From positions 1,844,001-1,908,000 of the forward strand of contig NZ_JAHVAH010000001.1 in assembly GCF_019264355.1 (NCBI RefSeq): 64,000 nt of DNA, in the 5' to 3' direction. The DNA is from Sphingomicrobium clamense. Lineage in GTDB: Bacteria; Pseudomonadota; Alphaproteobacteria; Sphingomonadales; Sphingomonadaceae. Shown in pieces: positions 1 to 9,839 of the stretch (the stretch's first letter is position 1; each line of letters starts with the position of its first letter). The translations under genes were made by a program, and so were the position numbers. Under the pieces are notes generated by a model. The model ran no database searches, was not told where the DNA came from, and saw nothing but the letters and a program-made list of their open reading frames with translations.

Positions 1-1
1 G

Positions 2-2593
2 CCCGACAGTTTCGCCGACCGCGAAGTCGCAAGGCTACGACTGGCGCAGGTTCGCCACATCCCGCTCTTCATGATCCTGTCGCATCTGCTGGCTGCCGGC
101 GTGCTGGTGGCCAGTCTCGGGATGGCGATCGAGCCGACGATCGTAGCGATGTTCGGCGGGCTGTTGGCCCTCGACATCTCGGCCTGCCTGATGATGCGAT
201 TTCGCAAGCGTGTCGGCCTGCGCTCGCATCATATTCACCGCATCATGGTGGGGTTCGCGCTCGTCACGACTGCGCTTTGGTGTCTGACCGGTTTCGCCGT
301 GTCCGAACTGGATGCGCTCAAGGCCACGCCAATTCCCGAATTCATTGTCGGCGTCGGCGTGCTGGCGCTCGTCATCGCGGCGATGGCGGGCCCGATGCTG
401 ACCGTTGCCATCGGCGTCACGAGCACGCTGACGGCAATGTATGTCAACATGCCGATCTATATCTCGATGGGCATCGCGACCGTCACGCTCTTGGTCGGTC
501 TCGTGTCGGTCACGTCGAGCCGCAACCTGCTTCGCTCGGCGCGGCGTCGACAGCAGTTGGAAGCCGACGCACGCAAGGCGCTCCAGTTCATCAACGAGTA
601 TGAGACGAGCGGCCAAGGCTGGTTCTGGGAGACTGACGCGGCTGGGCTGCTCACCTATGTCAGCGACCAGCTGGCAGAGGATGTCGGCTGCGAAGCAAAG
701 ACGCTGGTGGGACGCAAGCTGACCGAGATTCTCCGGATCGACAAAAAAATCGACGGGAGCGAGACCGAGGACCGCACGCTCGGCTTCCATCTGTCGGCGC
801 GTTTCCCCTTTTCCGACGTCGTCGTGCGGCCGGTCGCGAACGACGATGTCCACTGGTCGATGAGCGGCAATCCGATCTACGACCAGGAGAACCGCTTCCT
901 CGGCTTTCGCGGGCTCGGCAGCGACCTTACCGAAAAGCGCCGAACCGAACAGGAAATTTCACGGCTGGCCCGGTTCGACTCGCTGACCGGCCTGCCCAAC
1001 CGCGCCAAGATGCGCCAGACGCTCGAGGAAGCCCTTCGCAGCGGGCAGCGTCGGGGCCGCGGCTGTACGCTGTTCCTGATCGACCTCGACCGGTTCAAGA
1101 ACGTCAACGATACGCTGGGTCACCCGACGGGCGACGCCTTGCTCCGCGAAGTCGGGGCGCGCCTCACCAGCGTGCTGGGCGAGCATGGACAAGTCGGACG
1201 CCTGGGCGGCGACGAATTCAAGGCCGTCCTGCCGCGACTGACCGAGACGGGCCTGCTCGAATCCATCGCCCGCAACATGATCTCCGAAGTCTCGAAGCCC
1301 TACATTATCGAGGGCCACCGCGTGACCATCGGCACCTCGATCGGGATCGCAGTGGGCGACCCAGGGCGCGGTTGCGCCGACAGCATGATCCGCAACGCCG
1401 ACCTCGCGCTTTACGCGGCGAAGGCTGCAGGGCGCGGCTGCCACGCATTCTTCGAGCCTTCGATGCACAGCGAGGCGACCGATCGACAGCGGCTCGAGAA
1501 CGACTTGCGCGGCGCGGTCGAACGCAACGACCTGCACGTCGTGTTCCAGCCGATCGTGCGTGCGGCGAGCGAGAATGTCTGTGGCTTCGAAGCGCTGGTG
1601 CGTTGGGACCATCCCGCGCGCGGCGCGATCAGCCCCGAGAAATTCATCAGCGTCGCGGAAGAATGTGGCCTGATCGGCAAGATCGGCGAATTCGTGCTCG
1701 ATCGGTCGGTCGAACAAGCCAAGCTGTGGCCGGAGAATGTGCGCGTCGCGGTCAACCTGTCGCCGATCCAGTTCAACGACCCGCGCATCGTCGACATCGT
1801 CGCCAACACGCTCGAGCGGCACAAACTTCGCGCCGATCGGCTCGAACTGGAAATTACCGAAGGCGTATTCCTGGCCGAGAGCGAGGAGACGGACGACACG
1901 TTCGCTCGGCTCAAGGAACTGGGAGTCCGTCTCGCACTCGACGATTTCGGGACCGGCTACTCCTCGCTCGGCTATTTGAAGACGGCACCGTTCGACAAGA
2001 TCAAGATCGACCAGAGCTTCGTCAAAGGACTGCGCGAGACGGGCGACCGCAACCACGCGATCGTGCGAGCGATCGTGACGCTCGCCGAGAGCCTCGGCAT
2101 GGATACGACCGCCGAGGGAATCGAGACGCACGACACGCTTGAGGCGATCCGCGCGCTGGGCGTGAGCCAGGTGCAGGGCTTCATCTTCGGAAAGCCGCTA
2201 CCCGCCGAAGAGGCCGAGCGGGTCGCGCATCGCCAAATTGCGGTGCCCGAAGGCCATGCCGCCAATCGCGAAAAGCGCCATCGCCTGATGCGTCGCGCGG
2301 TGACCGCCATCGATGGCGAGGCGACTGAAATCCGCCTCCGCAACATCAGCGCGAAGGGCGCCTTGGTCGAGTGCACCCGTCCGGTCGCCCCGGGCACGGT
2401 TCTCGCAATCGACATTGTCGGCGTCGGTCCGGTGGTCGGCACCGTCCGCTGGAGCCAGGCAAATCGCTTCGGCGTTCAGTTCGACGACGTTTTCGACCTG
2501 GCGCGTCTCACGGCGACCAAGCAGGAAGTCAAGCCGACGGCGCCGTCGATGAAGCCCTGGTATCTGGAGCAGCCGACGGGCAGCGAAGGCTAG
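2..2593 (+). CDS. Membrane-anchored PAS-GGDEF-EAL-PilZ cyclic-di-GMP protein (5' end outside window)
   Basis: This protein probably makes and/or breaks down cyclic di-GMP at the inner membrane. The frame stays open from the window edge through 23 codons before the first Met (position 71), so the true start lies upstream. Counted from that Met, the first ~155 residues hold several hydrophobic segments, then a PAS-like region (~175-285), GGDEF (intact motif at 379-383), EAL (EAL at 507-509, DDFGTG at 624-629, QGFIFGKPL near the end) and a C-terminal PilZ domain (~734-830, with RxxxR and NISAKG). Diguanylate cyclase and phosphodiesterase signatures are both intact. No RxxD inhibitory site precedes GGDEF, so product feedback may instead come through the fused PilZ c-di-GMP-binding domain. 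The stop overlaps that of the convergent dehydrogenase gene. Confidence 0.93.
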   Translation, partial: PDSFADREVARLRLAQVRHIPLFMILSHLLAAGVLVASLGMAIEPTIVAMFGGLLALDISACLMMRFRKRVGLRSHHIHRIMVGFALVTTALWCLTGFAVSELDALKATPIPEFIVGVGVLALVIAAMAGPMLTVAIGVTSTLTAMYVNMPIYISMGIATVTLLVGLVSVTSSRNLLRSARRRQQLEADARKALQFINEYETSGQGWFWETDAAGLLTYVSDQLAEDVGCEAKTLVGRKLTEILRIDKKIDGSETEDRTLGFHLSARFPFSDVVVRPVANDDVHWSMSGNPIYDQENRFLGFRGLGSDLTEKRRTEQEISRLARFDSLTGLPNRAKMRQTLEEALRSGQRRGRGCTLFLIDLDRFKNVNDTLGHPTGDALLREVGARLTSVLGEHGQVGRLGGDEFKAVLPRLTETGLLESIARNMISEVSKPYIIEGHRVTIGTSIGIAVGDPGRGCADSMIRNADLALYAAKAAGRGCHAFFEPSMHSEATDRQRLENDLRGAVERNDLHVVFQPIVRAASENVCGFEALVRWDHPARGAISPEKFISVAEECGLIGKIGEFVLDRSVEQAKLWPENVRVAVNLSPIQFNDPRIVDIVANTLERHKLRADRLELEITEGVFLAESEETDDTFARLKELGVRLALDDFGTGYSSLGYLKTAPFDKIKIDQSFVKGLRETGDRNHAIVRAIVTLAESLGMDTTAEGIETHDTLEAIRALGVSQVQGFIFGKPLPAEEAERVAHRQIAVPEGHAANREKRHRLMRRAVTAIDGEATEIRLRNISAKGALVECTRPVAPGTVLAIDIVGVGPVVGTVRWSQANRFGVQFDDVFDLARLTATKQEVKPTAPSMKPWYLEQPTGSEG

Positions 2594-4386
2594 AAAGCCT
2601 CCACCGGCAGCGCCATGACGCTGTCCGCACCCGCTTCGACCTTGCGACGCAGCCCCGACGCCTCGCCCAGCTTGCGCGTAGCGTAATAGTTCGCGGTCGC
2701 CAGCTTGGCCTCGTGGAACGCCTTGTCCTCGCCGTCGGCATCCTTCAGCTCGGCCGACGCCTTAGCCATTTTCAGCCACATCCAGCCGAGCGTCACCAGA
2801 CCCATCAGGTCCATGTAGGCATAGGCGCCCGCGCCGACATTGTTGGGATTGGACGGGCCATTCTGCGCCAGCCACATCGTCGCGGCCTGCAGGTGACCGA
2901 CCGCTTTCTCGAGCGGCTCGGCAACGCCCGCCGGATCGCCCGCTTCTTTCGCGGCGGCGATGTCGGCAGCGAGAATTTCGAAATAGCCGCGGATGGCACG
3001 GCCGCCATTCTGCGCCAGCTTGCGACCGACCAGGTCCATCGCCTGCACGCCGTTCGTGCCCTCGTAGATCTGGGCGATACGCGCGTCGCGGACGAACTGG
3101 CTCATGCCCCACTCCTCGATATAGCCATGACCACCAAACACCTGCTGCGACTGCACCGTAGTGTCGAAGCCCTTGTCGGTGAGGTAGCCTTTGATGACCG
3201 GAGTCAGCAGCGAGATGAGATCGTCTGCAGCTTCCCGCTCCTCGTTGGTCTGCGCCTTGCGGGCGAGATCGACCTGCAGCGCGCCCCACAGGATCAGCGC
3301 ACGCGCCGCCTCGTTGAACGCCTTGCCGTCCATCAACATGCGGCGGACGTCGGGATGCACTAACAGCGTGTCCGCCCGCGCATCCTGGTCGCGATCCTCG
3401 GGATTGAGCGCGCGACCCTGCCGGCGGTCCTTCGCGTATTCGACCGCGTTCTGATAAGCGACCTCGCCCTGCGCGAGACCCTGTAGCCCGACGCCGAGGC
3501 GCGCGGCATTCATCATGATGAACATGGCCGCGAGGCCCTTCTCCTTTTCGCCGATCAGGTAGCCCGTCGCCTCGTCATAATTCATGACGCAGGTCGCGTT
3601 GCCGTGGATGCCCATCTTGTGCTCGATCGAGCCACAGCTGACCGCGTTGCGCTCGCCGACCGAACCGTCCTCGTTGACGAGATATTTGGGCACGATGAAG
3701 AGCGAGATGCCTTTCACGTTGTCGGGGCTGTCGGGCATCTTGGCGAGCACCATGTGAATGATGTTCTCCGACAGGTCATGCTCGCCCGCCGAAATGAAGA
3801 TCTTGGTGCCCGAAATCTTGTAGGTGCCATCATCCTGCGGAACGGCCTTGGTCTTGATGAGCCCCAGATCGGTGCCGCAATGCGGCTCGGTCAGGTTCAT
3901 CGTCCCCGTCCAGATCCCCGCGACCATTTTGGGCAGGTAGGTCTGCTTCTGCTCGTCGGTACCCACGACCAGCATCGAGGCGATCGCACCCGCGGTGAGG
4001 CCGTGATACATCTCGAAGCCCTGGTTGGCGGCGACGAAATATTCGCTCACCGCGGTCGACAGCGCATGCGGAAGCCCCTGCCCGCCAAACTCCTCGGGGA
4101 AGGCCAGCGTCGACCAGCCCGCTTCGCAGAACTGCTTGTAGGCATCCTTGAAACCCGGGGGCGTCGTCACCGACCCGTCCTCGTTGCGTTTGCAACCCAC
4201 CTCGTCCCCGACGCGGTTGAGCGGCGCAATCACTTCGCTTGCCATCTTGCCAGCTTCGGTTAGCACCGCCTCGACAATGTCCGGCGTCGCATTTTCGAAG
4301 CCCGGGAGGTTCGAATAATTCTGCAGCCCGACGATATGGTCGAGAACGTACTTGGTGTCCTTAACGGGGGCATTGTAAACGGGCAT
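2590..4386 (-). CDS. Acyl-CoA dehydrogenase, long DmdC-like form with C-terminal extension
   Basis: A FAD enzyme that introduces the alpha-beta double bond into an acyl-CoA. The 598-residue product is longer than a standard ~380-residue ACAD and fits the group annotated as 3-methylmercaptopropionyl-CoA dehydrogenase (DmdC) and relatives. It has an N-terminal helical extension, the FAD/substrate motif [10 protein letters not shown], the helical domain with [14 protein letters not shown], the catalytic-type Glu in IYEGTNGVQ, and an extra C-terminal helical domain. Start [20 protein letters not shown] is chosen over more upstream codons because it begins the family-like N-terminus and lies 2 bases after the MerR gene stop. 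Substrate cannot be read from sequence; the MerR partner suggests induction by an acyl-CoA catabolic route. Confidence 0.92.
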   Translation of the reverse strand: MPVYNAPVKDTKYVLDHIVGLQNYSNLPGFENATPDIVEAVLTEAGKMASEVIAPLNRVGDEVGCKRNEDGSVTTPPGFKDAYKQFCEAGWSTLAFPEEFGGQGLPHALSTAVSEYFVAANQGFEMYHGLTAGAIASMLVVGTDEQKQTYLPKMVAGIWTGTMNLTEPHCGTDLGLIKTKAVPQDDGTYKISGTKIFISAGEHDLSENIIHMVLAKMPDSPDNVKGISLFIVPKYLVNEDGSVGERNAVSCGSIEHKMGIHGNATCVMNYDEATGYLIGEKEKGLAAMFIMMNAARLGVGLQGLAQGEVAYQNAVEYAKDRRQGRALNPEDRDQDARADTLLVHPDVRRMLMDGKAFNEAARALILWGALQVDLARKAQTNEEREAADDLISLLTPVIKGYLTDKGFDTTVQSQQVFGGHGYIEEWGMSQFVRDARIAQIYEGTNGVQAMDLVGRKLAQNGGRAIRGYFEILAADIAAAKEAGDPAGVAEPLEKAVGHLQAATMWLAQNGPSNPNNVGAGAYAYMDLMGLVTLGWMWLKMAKASAELKDADGEDKAFHEAKLATANYYATRKLGEASGLRRKVEAGADSVMALPVEAF

Positions 4387-4388
4387 GA

Positions 4389-4763
4389 TCAGGTCTCGCT
4401 TTGAGTTTCGAGAAGGCGAACGAAGCCTTCCAGTTCTTCGATGGTTTCGTCGATATCGGCTTTCTGACGTGTCAGCGCCTCGATCCGTTCCTTGCACTTG
4501 TCGAGCGTCGCGGCCTTCTGCGTCTTCCGCGCATCGCCGAGGTCGTAGAGATCGAGCAGGTCGCCAATCTCGCTCAACGAGAAGCCGACGCGTTTTCCGC
4601 GCAGGATCCAGGCCAACCGCGCACGATCGCGCTCCGAGTAGAGGCGCTGGGTGCCATTGCGCTCGGGCGAGATCAGATTTTCATCTTCGTAGAAGCGCAG
4701 CGCCCGGGCGGTGACCCCGAACTCTTCGCATAGCTGGCCGATGGTGAAACGCGGTTCGTCCAT
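4389..4763 (-). CDS. MerR-family transcriptional regulator
   Basis: A 124-residue MerR protein: N-terminal winged helix ([20 protein letters not shown]), the [15 protein letters not shown] wing region, then a coiled-coil dimerisation helix (~80-120) and no large effector domain. It is the first gene of a two-gene unit, 2 bases before the acyl-CoA dehydrogenase, so it most likely controls that gene and itself. MerR regulators of this short type (for example LiuR) control branched-chain and acyl-CoA catabolism; that link is inference from context. There is no Shine-Dalgarno sequence before the ATG, and the promoter lies so close that the transcript may be leaderless. Confidence 0.9.
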   Translation of the reverse strand: MDEPRFTIGQLCEEFGVTARALRFYEDENLISPERNGTQRLYSERDRARLAWILRGKRVGFSLSEIGDLLDLYDLGDARKTQKAATLDKCKERIEALTRQKADIDETIEELEGFVRLLETQSET

Positions 4764-4770
4764 GGCGCAT

Positions 4771-4799
4771 GAGTTACTTTACGTTTCCGTAAAGGTCAA
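4771..4799 (-). promoter_or_regulatory. MerR-type operator inside a sigma-70 promoter
   Basis: Reading the minus strand there is a -35 TTGACC (4799-4794), a 17-base spacer and a -10-like TAACTC (4776-4771). The spacer is almost exactly filled by a perfect inverted repeat with 7-base arms, CTTTACG/CGTAAAG (4777-4794), separated by 4 bases. A palindrome between -35 and -10 is the classic MerR-family site. The -10 ends about 7 bases before the MerR start codon at 4763. Confidence 0.72.
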
Positions 4800-4831
4800 C
4801 TGCGTTGCGATGAGCAACCGACCCGCTGCGA

Positions 4832-5248
4832 TCAGCAGATTTCCTCGCCTGCGACATCGGTCAGTGGCGCGGCCTCATCGGAGCGAACAAGCTCGCGCCC
4901 CGACAGGTCGACATCACCGCCGCAATAATAGGCGCATGCTGCGGGCGGTTCACCGAACACGAGCCTTTCGCCCTCCATGCGGATCGGGATTTCGCATTGC
5001 GTGTCCCCGCGAGGCTTGAACGTGAGCGCGTCGCCCTCGCCCGACAGGCCGCCCTGCGCCATGCAGTTGGCATCGTCCTCGCCGTAAATTACGAAGGCCG
5101 CTGCGCCCCCTGCCGCCACGCACAGCCCCCCACGCTCACCCGCGGCATAGATGCCGGGCTCGACTTCCACACCAGTGTCGACCGACTCATCAGGCGCCCC
5201 GCAGGATGCCAGCAGCAAGGTCGGAACAATCAGAGTAGAGACGCGCAT
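4832..5248 (-). CDS. Predicted lipoprotein of unknown function
   Basis: A 138-residue secreted protein. The start MRVSTLIVPTLLLASCGAPD gives a short lipoprotein signal peptide with lipobox LASC; a further-upstream start would bury this signal. The mature part is acidic and has five or more Cys (LCVAAGG, NCMAQ, QCEIP, ACAYYCGG and a terminal Cys), suggesting disulfides in the periplasm. I recognise no family. It resembles the small lipoprotein encoded at 56701-57099 in style (acidic linker, GLxGxxxD, cysteines), though I cannot claim homology. It diverges from purF, sharing a ~130-base promoter gap. Confidence 0.72.
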   Translation of the reverse strand: MRVSTLIVPTLLLASCGAPDESVDTGVEVEPGIYAAGERGGLCVAAGGAAAFVIYGEDDANCMAQGGLSGEGDALTFKPRGDTQCEIPIRMEGERLVFGEPPAACAYYCGGDVDLSGRELVRSDEAAPLTDVAGEEIC

Positions 5249-5380
5249 ATCCGGGGCTTTCGTATCGTCACGGGACACCTTGCGTAGGCAGGGGAAAACT
5301 TTGTGACAAGATGGCGACAAATCGCGCCGCAGCTCCTATATGAAGGCTTCTGCTCGAAATTATCCGGATTCGCCGCTGTG

Positions 5381-6823
5381 ATGCTGACGACCAACCCGTT
5401 CGACGATAAGCTCAAGGAAGAATGTGGCGTGTTCGGCGTCTGGGGCGCCGACCAGGCCGCCAGCCTCGTCGCGCTCGGCCTCCACGCCCTGCAACATCGC
5501 GGCCAGGAGGCTGCGGGCGTCGTCACTTACGACGGCAAGGCCTATCACCAATATCGCAACATGGGCCACGTCGCGGGCACGTTCGACAAGCCCAAGGTGA
5601 TCAAGCGGCTCAAGGGTGGCGCCGGGATCGGCCATGTGCGCTATTCGACCACCGGCGACACCGCGCTGCGCAATGTCCAGCCGCTTTATGCCGACCTCGC
5701 CATGGGCGGGTTCGCGCTGGCGCATAACGGCAACCTGTCGAATGCCATGACGCTGCGTCAGGAACTGAACCGTCGCGGTTCGATCTTCCAGTCGACCAGC
5801 GACACCGAAGTCATCATCCACCTTCTTGCGACCAGCCAGAAGGATACGCCTGTCGATCGGCTGACCGACGCGCTTCGCCAGGTCGAGGGCGCCTACTCGC
5901 TGGTGTGCCTCATGCCCGACGGTCTCGTCGCCTGTCGCGATCCGCTCGGCGTGCGTCCGCTGGTCATGGGTAAGCTCAACGAGACGACCGTATTCGCCTC
6001 CGAGACAGTGGCGCTCGACGTGATCGGCGCGACCTTCATCCGCGACGTGGAGCCCGGCGAGCTGATCATCGTCAACGATGACGGCCTGCGCAGTTTTCGC
6101 CCGTTCGAGCCCGTGCGCGCACGGCCGTGCATCTTCGAACATGTCTATTTCTCGCGCCCCGACAGCATCATCGAGGGCACGAGCGTCTACGAAACCCGCA
6201 AAGCGATCGGTGCGCAGCTGGCCGAGGAATCGCCCTGCGACGCGGACATCGTCGTGCCCATCCCCGATAGCGGCGTTCCGGCGGCGATCGGCTATTCGCA
6301 GGCCTCGGGCGTCCCGTTCGAATTGGGCATTATCCGGTCGCACTATGTCGGACGCACCTTCATCCAGCCGACGCAGGACGTGCGCCACCTCGGCGTCAAG
6401 CTGAAGCATAATGCCAACTCGGCGCTGATCGCGGGCAAGTCGGTCGTGCTGGTCGACGATAGCGTGGTACGCGGCACCACGTCGCTGCGGCTCGTGCAGA
6501 TGATGCGCGATGCCGGTGCGCGCGAGGTTCATATGCGTATCGCCTCGCCACCGACCAAATATAGCTGCTTCTACGGCGTTGACACGCCCAAGCGCTCCAA
6601 ACTCATCGCCGCCCAGATGGGGATCGAGGAGATGCGCGATTATATCAAGGCGGACAGCCTTGCCTTCATCACCCTCGAGGGTCTCTATCGCGCGCTCGGC
6701 GACGAACGTGACGACGCCGCGCCACAGCGTTGCGACGCCTGCTTCTCGGGCAACTACCCGACGTCGCTGACCGACCACGAAAAAGAACCGCCCGAGCAGC
6801 TCAGCCTGGTCGCCAACAAATAG
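5381..6823 (+). CDS. purF: Amidophosphoribosyltransferase (glutamine PRPP amidotransferase)
   Basis: Catalyses the first committed step of purine synthesis, PRPP plus glutamine to phosphoribosylamine, in the cytoplasm. The start MLTTNPFDDKLKEECGVFGV leaves a 14-residue propeptide before the nucleophile Cys15, as in the Bacillus-type enzyme. The class II glutaminase domain is followed by the phosphoribosyltransferase domain with the PRPP loop VVLVDDSVVRGTTS. Cys residues in RPCIFEHVYF, SCFYGVDTP and QRCDACFSGNYP match the four ligands of the 4Fe-4S cluster of that type, so this is the oxygen-sensitive iron-sulfur form. Length (480 residues) is normal. An SDR gene follows after 8 bases. Confidence 0.97.
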   Translation: MLTTNPFDDKLKEECGVFGVWGADQAASLVALGLHALQHRGQEAAGVVTYDGKAYHQYRNMGHVAGTFDKPKVIKRLKGGAGIGHVRYSTTGDTALRNVQPLYADLAMGGFALAHNGNLSNAMTLRQELNRRGSIFQSTSDTEVIIHLLATSQKDTPVDRLTDALRQVEGAYSLVCLMPDGLVACRDPLGVRPLVMGKLNETTVFASETVALDVIGATFIRDVEPGELIIVNDDGLRSFRPFEPVRARPCIFEHVYFSRPDSIIEGTSVYETRKAIGAQLAEESPCDADIVVPIPDSGVPAAIGYSQASGVPFELGIIRSHYVGRTFIQPTQDVRHLGVKLKHNANSALIAGKSVVLVDDSVVRGTTSLRLVQMMRDAGAREVHMRIASPPTKYSCFYGVDTPKRSKLIAAQMGIEEMRDYIKADSLAFITLEGLYRALGDERDDAAPQRCDACFSGNYPTSLTDHEKEPPEQLSLVANK

Positions 6824-6831
6824 GAAATTCC

Positions 6832-7536
6832 ATGTCACGTCCGCTCGACGGCAAGCTTGCGCTCGTCACCGGCGCCAGCCGCGGTATCGGTGCCGCGACC
6901 GCCGAACATCTCGCCGGCCTTGGCGCCCACGTCATCATGGTCGCGCGCTCGGCCGAAGCGATGGAAGCGGTCGAGGAGCGCATCCATGCTGCCGGCGGGA
7001 GCGCGACGCTAGCGCCGATGGACCTGCTGGAGGACGGCGCGATCGGACGGCTGGCGCAGGCCATTTCGGAGCGCTGGGACGCGCTGGATATCCTCGTCCT
7101 CAACGCCGCGACGCTCGGTAGCCTCACGCCCGTGCAGTTCATCGATGCCAAGGAATATGGCCGCTCCATCTCGCTCAACCTGCTGGCCAACCAGGCGCTG
7201 ATCGCCGGCTTCGACCCGATGCTCCGAAAGGCCGATCGCGCCGACGTTTTCGGCGTCACGAGCTCGGTCGGGGCGACGCCGCGCGCCTATTGGGGCGCAT
7301 ACGGGTCCACCAAGGCAGCGCTCGACACCCTGCTGGGTGCCTATGCTGACGAGAATGAGCAGCTCGGCAAGATCCGTGTCCATATCGTCGATCCCGGCGC
7401 GACCCGCACGAAGATGCGCGAGCGCGCCTTCCCGGGCGAAAATCCCGACGATCTCAAGGGACCGGAAGTGGTCGCGGAGGCGATCGGCAAGCGCATCCAG
7501 TCCGACGAGGCCGGCCGCCTGACGGTCGACGCCTAG
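6832..7536 (+). CDS. Short-chain dehydrogenase/reductase
   Basis: A 234-residue Rossmann-fold NAD(P)-dependent oxidoreductase of the classical SDR family. It shows the cofactor loop TGASRGIG near the N-terminus, NAATLG (NNAG equivalent), the active-site Ser in TSSVG and the YGSTK catalytic Tyr-Lys pair. The cofactor-specificity position after the second strand carries ARSAEAM, compatible with NADP(H). It starts 8 bases after purF and is probably co-transcribed with it, a pairing seen in related genomes as far as I recall. The substrate is unknown. Its stop shares four bases with the convergent photolyase stop. Confidence 0.92.
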   Translation: MSRPLDGKLALVTGASRGIGAATAEHLAGLGAHVIMVARSAEAMEAVEERIHAAGGSATLAPMDLLEDGAIGRLAQAISERWDALDILVLNAATLGSLTPVQFIDAKEYGRSISLNLLANQALIAGFDPMLRKADRADVFGVTSSVGATPRAYWGAYGSTKAALDTLLGAYADENEQLGKIRVHIVDPGATRTKMRERAFPGENPDDLKGPEVVAEAIGKRIQSDEAGRLTVDA

Positions 7537-8912
7537 TCCTTCATTGCCCGGTAGGCCTCGAGCGCGCGCTCGCGGCCCTCGCGATGTTCGACCAGCTTTG
7601 CAGGATATTCGTCGGGCCGCTTGTCTTCGGGCGGGTCGGGGATATCGTCATCTGACAGGTCCGCCAGCTCGGGTACCCATTCGCGGATATAGGCGGCGCT
7701 GTCGAACTTCTCCGACTGGCTGAGCGGGGCCATGACGCGCACGAACATGTTGCTGTCGATGCCGGTACCCGCCACCCACTGCCAGTTGGTCCCGTTGGAG
7801 CCATAGTCGGCATCGACCAGCGTGTCCCAGAACCACTGTTCGCCCTCGCGCCAGTCGATCAGCAGATGCTTGATCAGGAAGCTCGCCGCGATCATCCGGA
7901 CGCGGTTGTGCATCCATCCGATCGCCCACAACTGCCGCATGCCGGCATCGACGATGGGGTAGCCGGTGCGGCCCTTGGTCCACGCGTCAAATTCGTCACG
8001 CACGGTGGATGAACGGAAATCACGCCATTGGAACGCATTGAAGCGGTCGCGCGCGTTCTTTTCCGGATAATCGGGGAACTGCAGGATCACGTTCTGCGCA
8101 TAATCGCGCCACCCGAGTTCCTTGAGGAAGGTCGCAACGCTCCCGCCGGCATTCTTGACGCGGTTATAAATGGTCGCTGGCGAGATTTCGCCGAAGTGGA
8201 GATGCGGTGAGAGCATCGAGGTGCCTTCGACCGAAGGACAGTTGCGTTGCCCCTCGTAGCGCGATGCCTCGTCCTCGAACGTGGCGAGCCGCTTGCGCGC
8301 GCCCTCTTCGCCCGGCTCCCATTCCTCTTCCATCTGGGTCGCCCAGTTCGGACTGGTTGGGAGCAGGCCCCAATCGTCGAGCTTTTCGCTGTCGGGCCAG
8401 AAGGATGGCGCGTCGATCTTCTGCGGGCGGCGCATGGGCTCCGATGGGGGCATCCGCTCTTTCAGCGCGCGCCAGAAGGGCGTGAAAATCTTGTAGGGGT
8501 TGCCGCTGCCGGTCGTCACGCTGCCGGGCGGGGCAAGATAGTTTCCGTCATGAAGGCACAGGTCGAGACCGCCGGACAACGCGTCCTCCGCCTCGGCCCA
8601 CCAGGGCTCGTAATGCTGCAAGGCATAGACGCGCTTGGCGCCCACTTCTTCGACCAGGTCGGGCAGCACGTCGGTGACCTTGCCACGTCGCAGGATCAAA
8701 CGGCTTTCCTTTTCGCGCAGGGTCGCATCGAGGCTCTTGAGGCTGTGATGAAGCCACCAGCGCGAGGCGCCGCCCATCTTGCGATCACCGGGACTCTCGT
8801 CGTCGAGAATGTAGACAGGAATGACCGGCCCCTCGGACGCAGCGGCGACCACTGCGGCCTGGTCGGACAGTCGCAGGTCGCGGCGAAACCAGACGATCAC
8901 GGGGTCACTCAT
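7533..8912 (-). CDS. phrB: Deoxyribodipyrimidine photolyase (class I CPD photolyase)
   Basis: Light-driven repair of cyclobutane pyrimidine dimers. The 459-residue product has the N-terminal antenna domain (VIVWFRRDLRLSDQAAVVAA), then the FAD-binding domain with LTEL-type region LKELGWRDYAQNV, GRTGYPIVDAGMRQLWAIGW and MHNRVRMIAASFLIKHLLIDW. The Trp residues of the electron-transfer chain in this part are present. The ATG at 8912 is preferred over an upstream TTG because a GGAG ribosome site sits 7-8 bases before it. It overlaps the end of the upstream membrane-protein gene by 8 bases, so the two are probably translationally coupled. Confidence 0.95.
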   Translation of the reverse strand: MSDPVIVWFRRDLRLSDQAAVVAAASEGPVIPVYILDDESPGDRKMGGASRWWLHHSLKSLDATLREKESRLILRRGKVTDVLPDLVEEVGAKRVYALQHYEPWWAEAEDALSGGLDLCLHDGNYLAPPGSVTTGSGNPYKIFTPFWRALKERMPPSEPMRRPQKIDAPSFWPDSEKLDDWGLLPTSPNWATQMEEEWEPGEEGARKRLATFEDEASRYEGQRNCPSVEGTSMLSPHLHFGEISPATIYNRVKNAGGSVATFLKELGWRDYAQNVILQFPDYPEKNARDRFNAFQWRDFRSSTVRDEFDAWTKGRTGYPIVDAGMRQLWAIGWMHNRVRMIAASFLIKHLLIDWREGEQWFWDTLVDADYGSNGTNWQWVAGTGIDSNMFVRVMAPLSQSEKFDSAAYIREWVPELADLSDDDIPDPPEDKRPDEYPAKLVEHREGRERALEAYRAMKD

Positions 8913-9822
8913 CGGTATCTCCAAGGTCTACGCGAAAGGCGTCGCGCGTCATCTCGCTGTCGAAGCGTTGGTCGCGAAGCCAAACGCGTCCGTCACGTTC
9001 CTCGATGAACGGCATGCGGCTCCAGAACAGGAAGGCTTCGACATCGCTCCGGTCGCGCTGCGCGGTCAAGACCGGATGATCGAGCGCAATGTCGCGCGGG
9101 CGCCCCGTGACGCTCGGTCCGTCGAGGAAGAGATAGTCGCCGCGCCCGTGCACCCCCTCGCCGCGCCAAAGGATGTTGCGGGCCCAGAAGCGCACCGGCA
9201 CGGGGTTGGCGACGACGAGCTCGGGCTGGATGCGATATTGCGCTTGGACGAGGCGCGCGCCCTGATTTTCTGCCTGCGCGGTGATCAGGCCGTTGAGGCC
9301 GATATAACCAAGGATCAGCCCCAACCCGTAGCGCGCGGGAACGAACCAGCGGCGGTTGCCGCGCCGCTCGCGCAGCTTGCCCAGCGTGAAGGTCATGGCG
9401 AGGATCAGCCACAGCCAGATGTCGATGATGAACAGCGTGTCGGCGGCGACCCAGCGGCTAGAGAACGGCTCGAGCAGGCGAATGCCGTAGCTGTTGAGCC
9501 AGTCGAGCGCGGGATGGGTCAGCGCGCCGAGATAGGCAAGGCCCAGCAGCGGCAGCGGCTTCACCTCCTGCTTCGCCGGGCGCCAGCGATCCCAGGCGAG
9601 CATGATGCCCCAGAGGACGACAGGCAGAACGAGCAGCGCGATCGGCCCGTGGGTGATGCCACGGCGGATGGCGAGACTCTCGGTCCCCAGCAGCGTCGCG
9701 AAGGCGTCGATGTCGGGCAGGTTCGCCGCGATGACGAGGGTCGCGGTGGCGCGACCGGTCAGTTTCTTGAGGCCAGCCTGCGAGAGCAGCGCGCCGACGA
9801 GGCTGTGGGTGAGATTGTCCAT
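8905..9822 (-). CDS. YdjM-like membrane-bound metal-dependent hydrolase family protein
   Basis: A 305-residue inner-membrane protein. The N-terminus MDNLTHSLVGALLSQAGLKK and the motifs NLPDIDAFATL, GITHGP and GALTHPALDWLNSYG (conserved His and Asp) are the hallmarks of the YdjM/DUF457 family, known from E. coli YdjM as a LexA-regulated protein. At least four hydrophobic segments are visible, with a soluble C-terminal part after ~170. It is directly upstream of, and overlaps, the photolyase gene. Pairing with a repair gene fits the DNA-damage link of the family, but no LexA site was identified here. Biochemical activity is not established for the family. Confidence 0.88.
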   Translation of the reverse strand: MDNLTHSLVGALLSQAGLKKLTGRATATLVIAANLPDIDAFATLLGTESLAIRRGITHGPIALLVLPVVLWGIMLAWDRWRPAKQEVKPLPLLGLAYLGALTHPALDWLNSYGIRLLEPFSSRWVAADTLFIIDIWLWLILAMTFTLGKLRERRGNRRWFVPARYGLGLILGYIGLNGLITAQAENQGARLVQAQYRIQPELVVANPVPVRFWARNILWRGEGVHGRGDYLFLDGPSVTGRPRDIALDHPVLTAQRDRSDVEAFLFWSRMPFIEERDGRVWLRDQRFDSEMTRDAFRVDLGDTDE

Positions 9823-9839
9823 CTCCCCCCACTACGCCC

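Noticed and set aside
4387..4497. Extended N-terminus of the long acyl-CoA dehydrogenase
   Set aside because: The extra 37 codons are Arg-rich, lie over the MerR gene in another frame and come before a family-typical [13 protein letters not shown] start.
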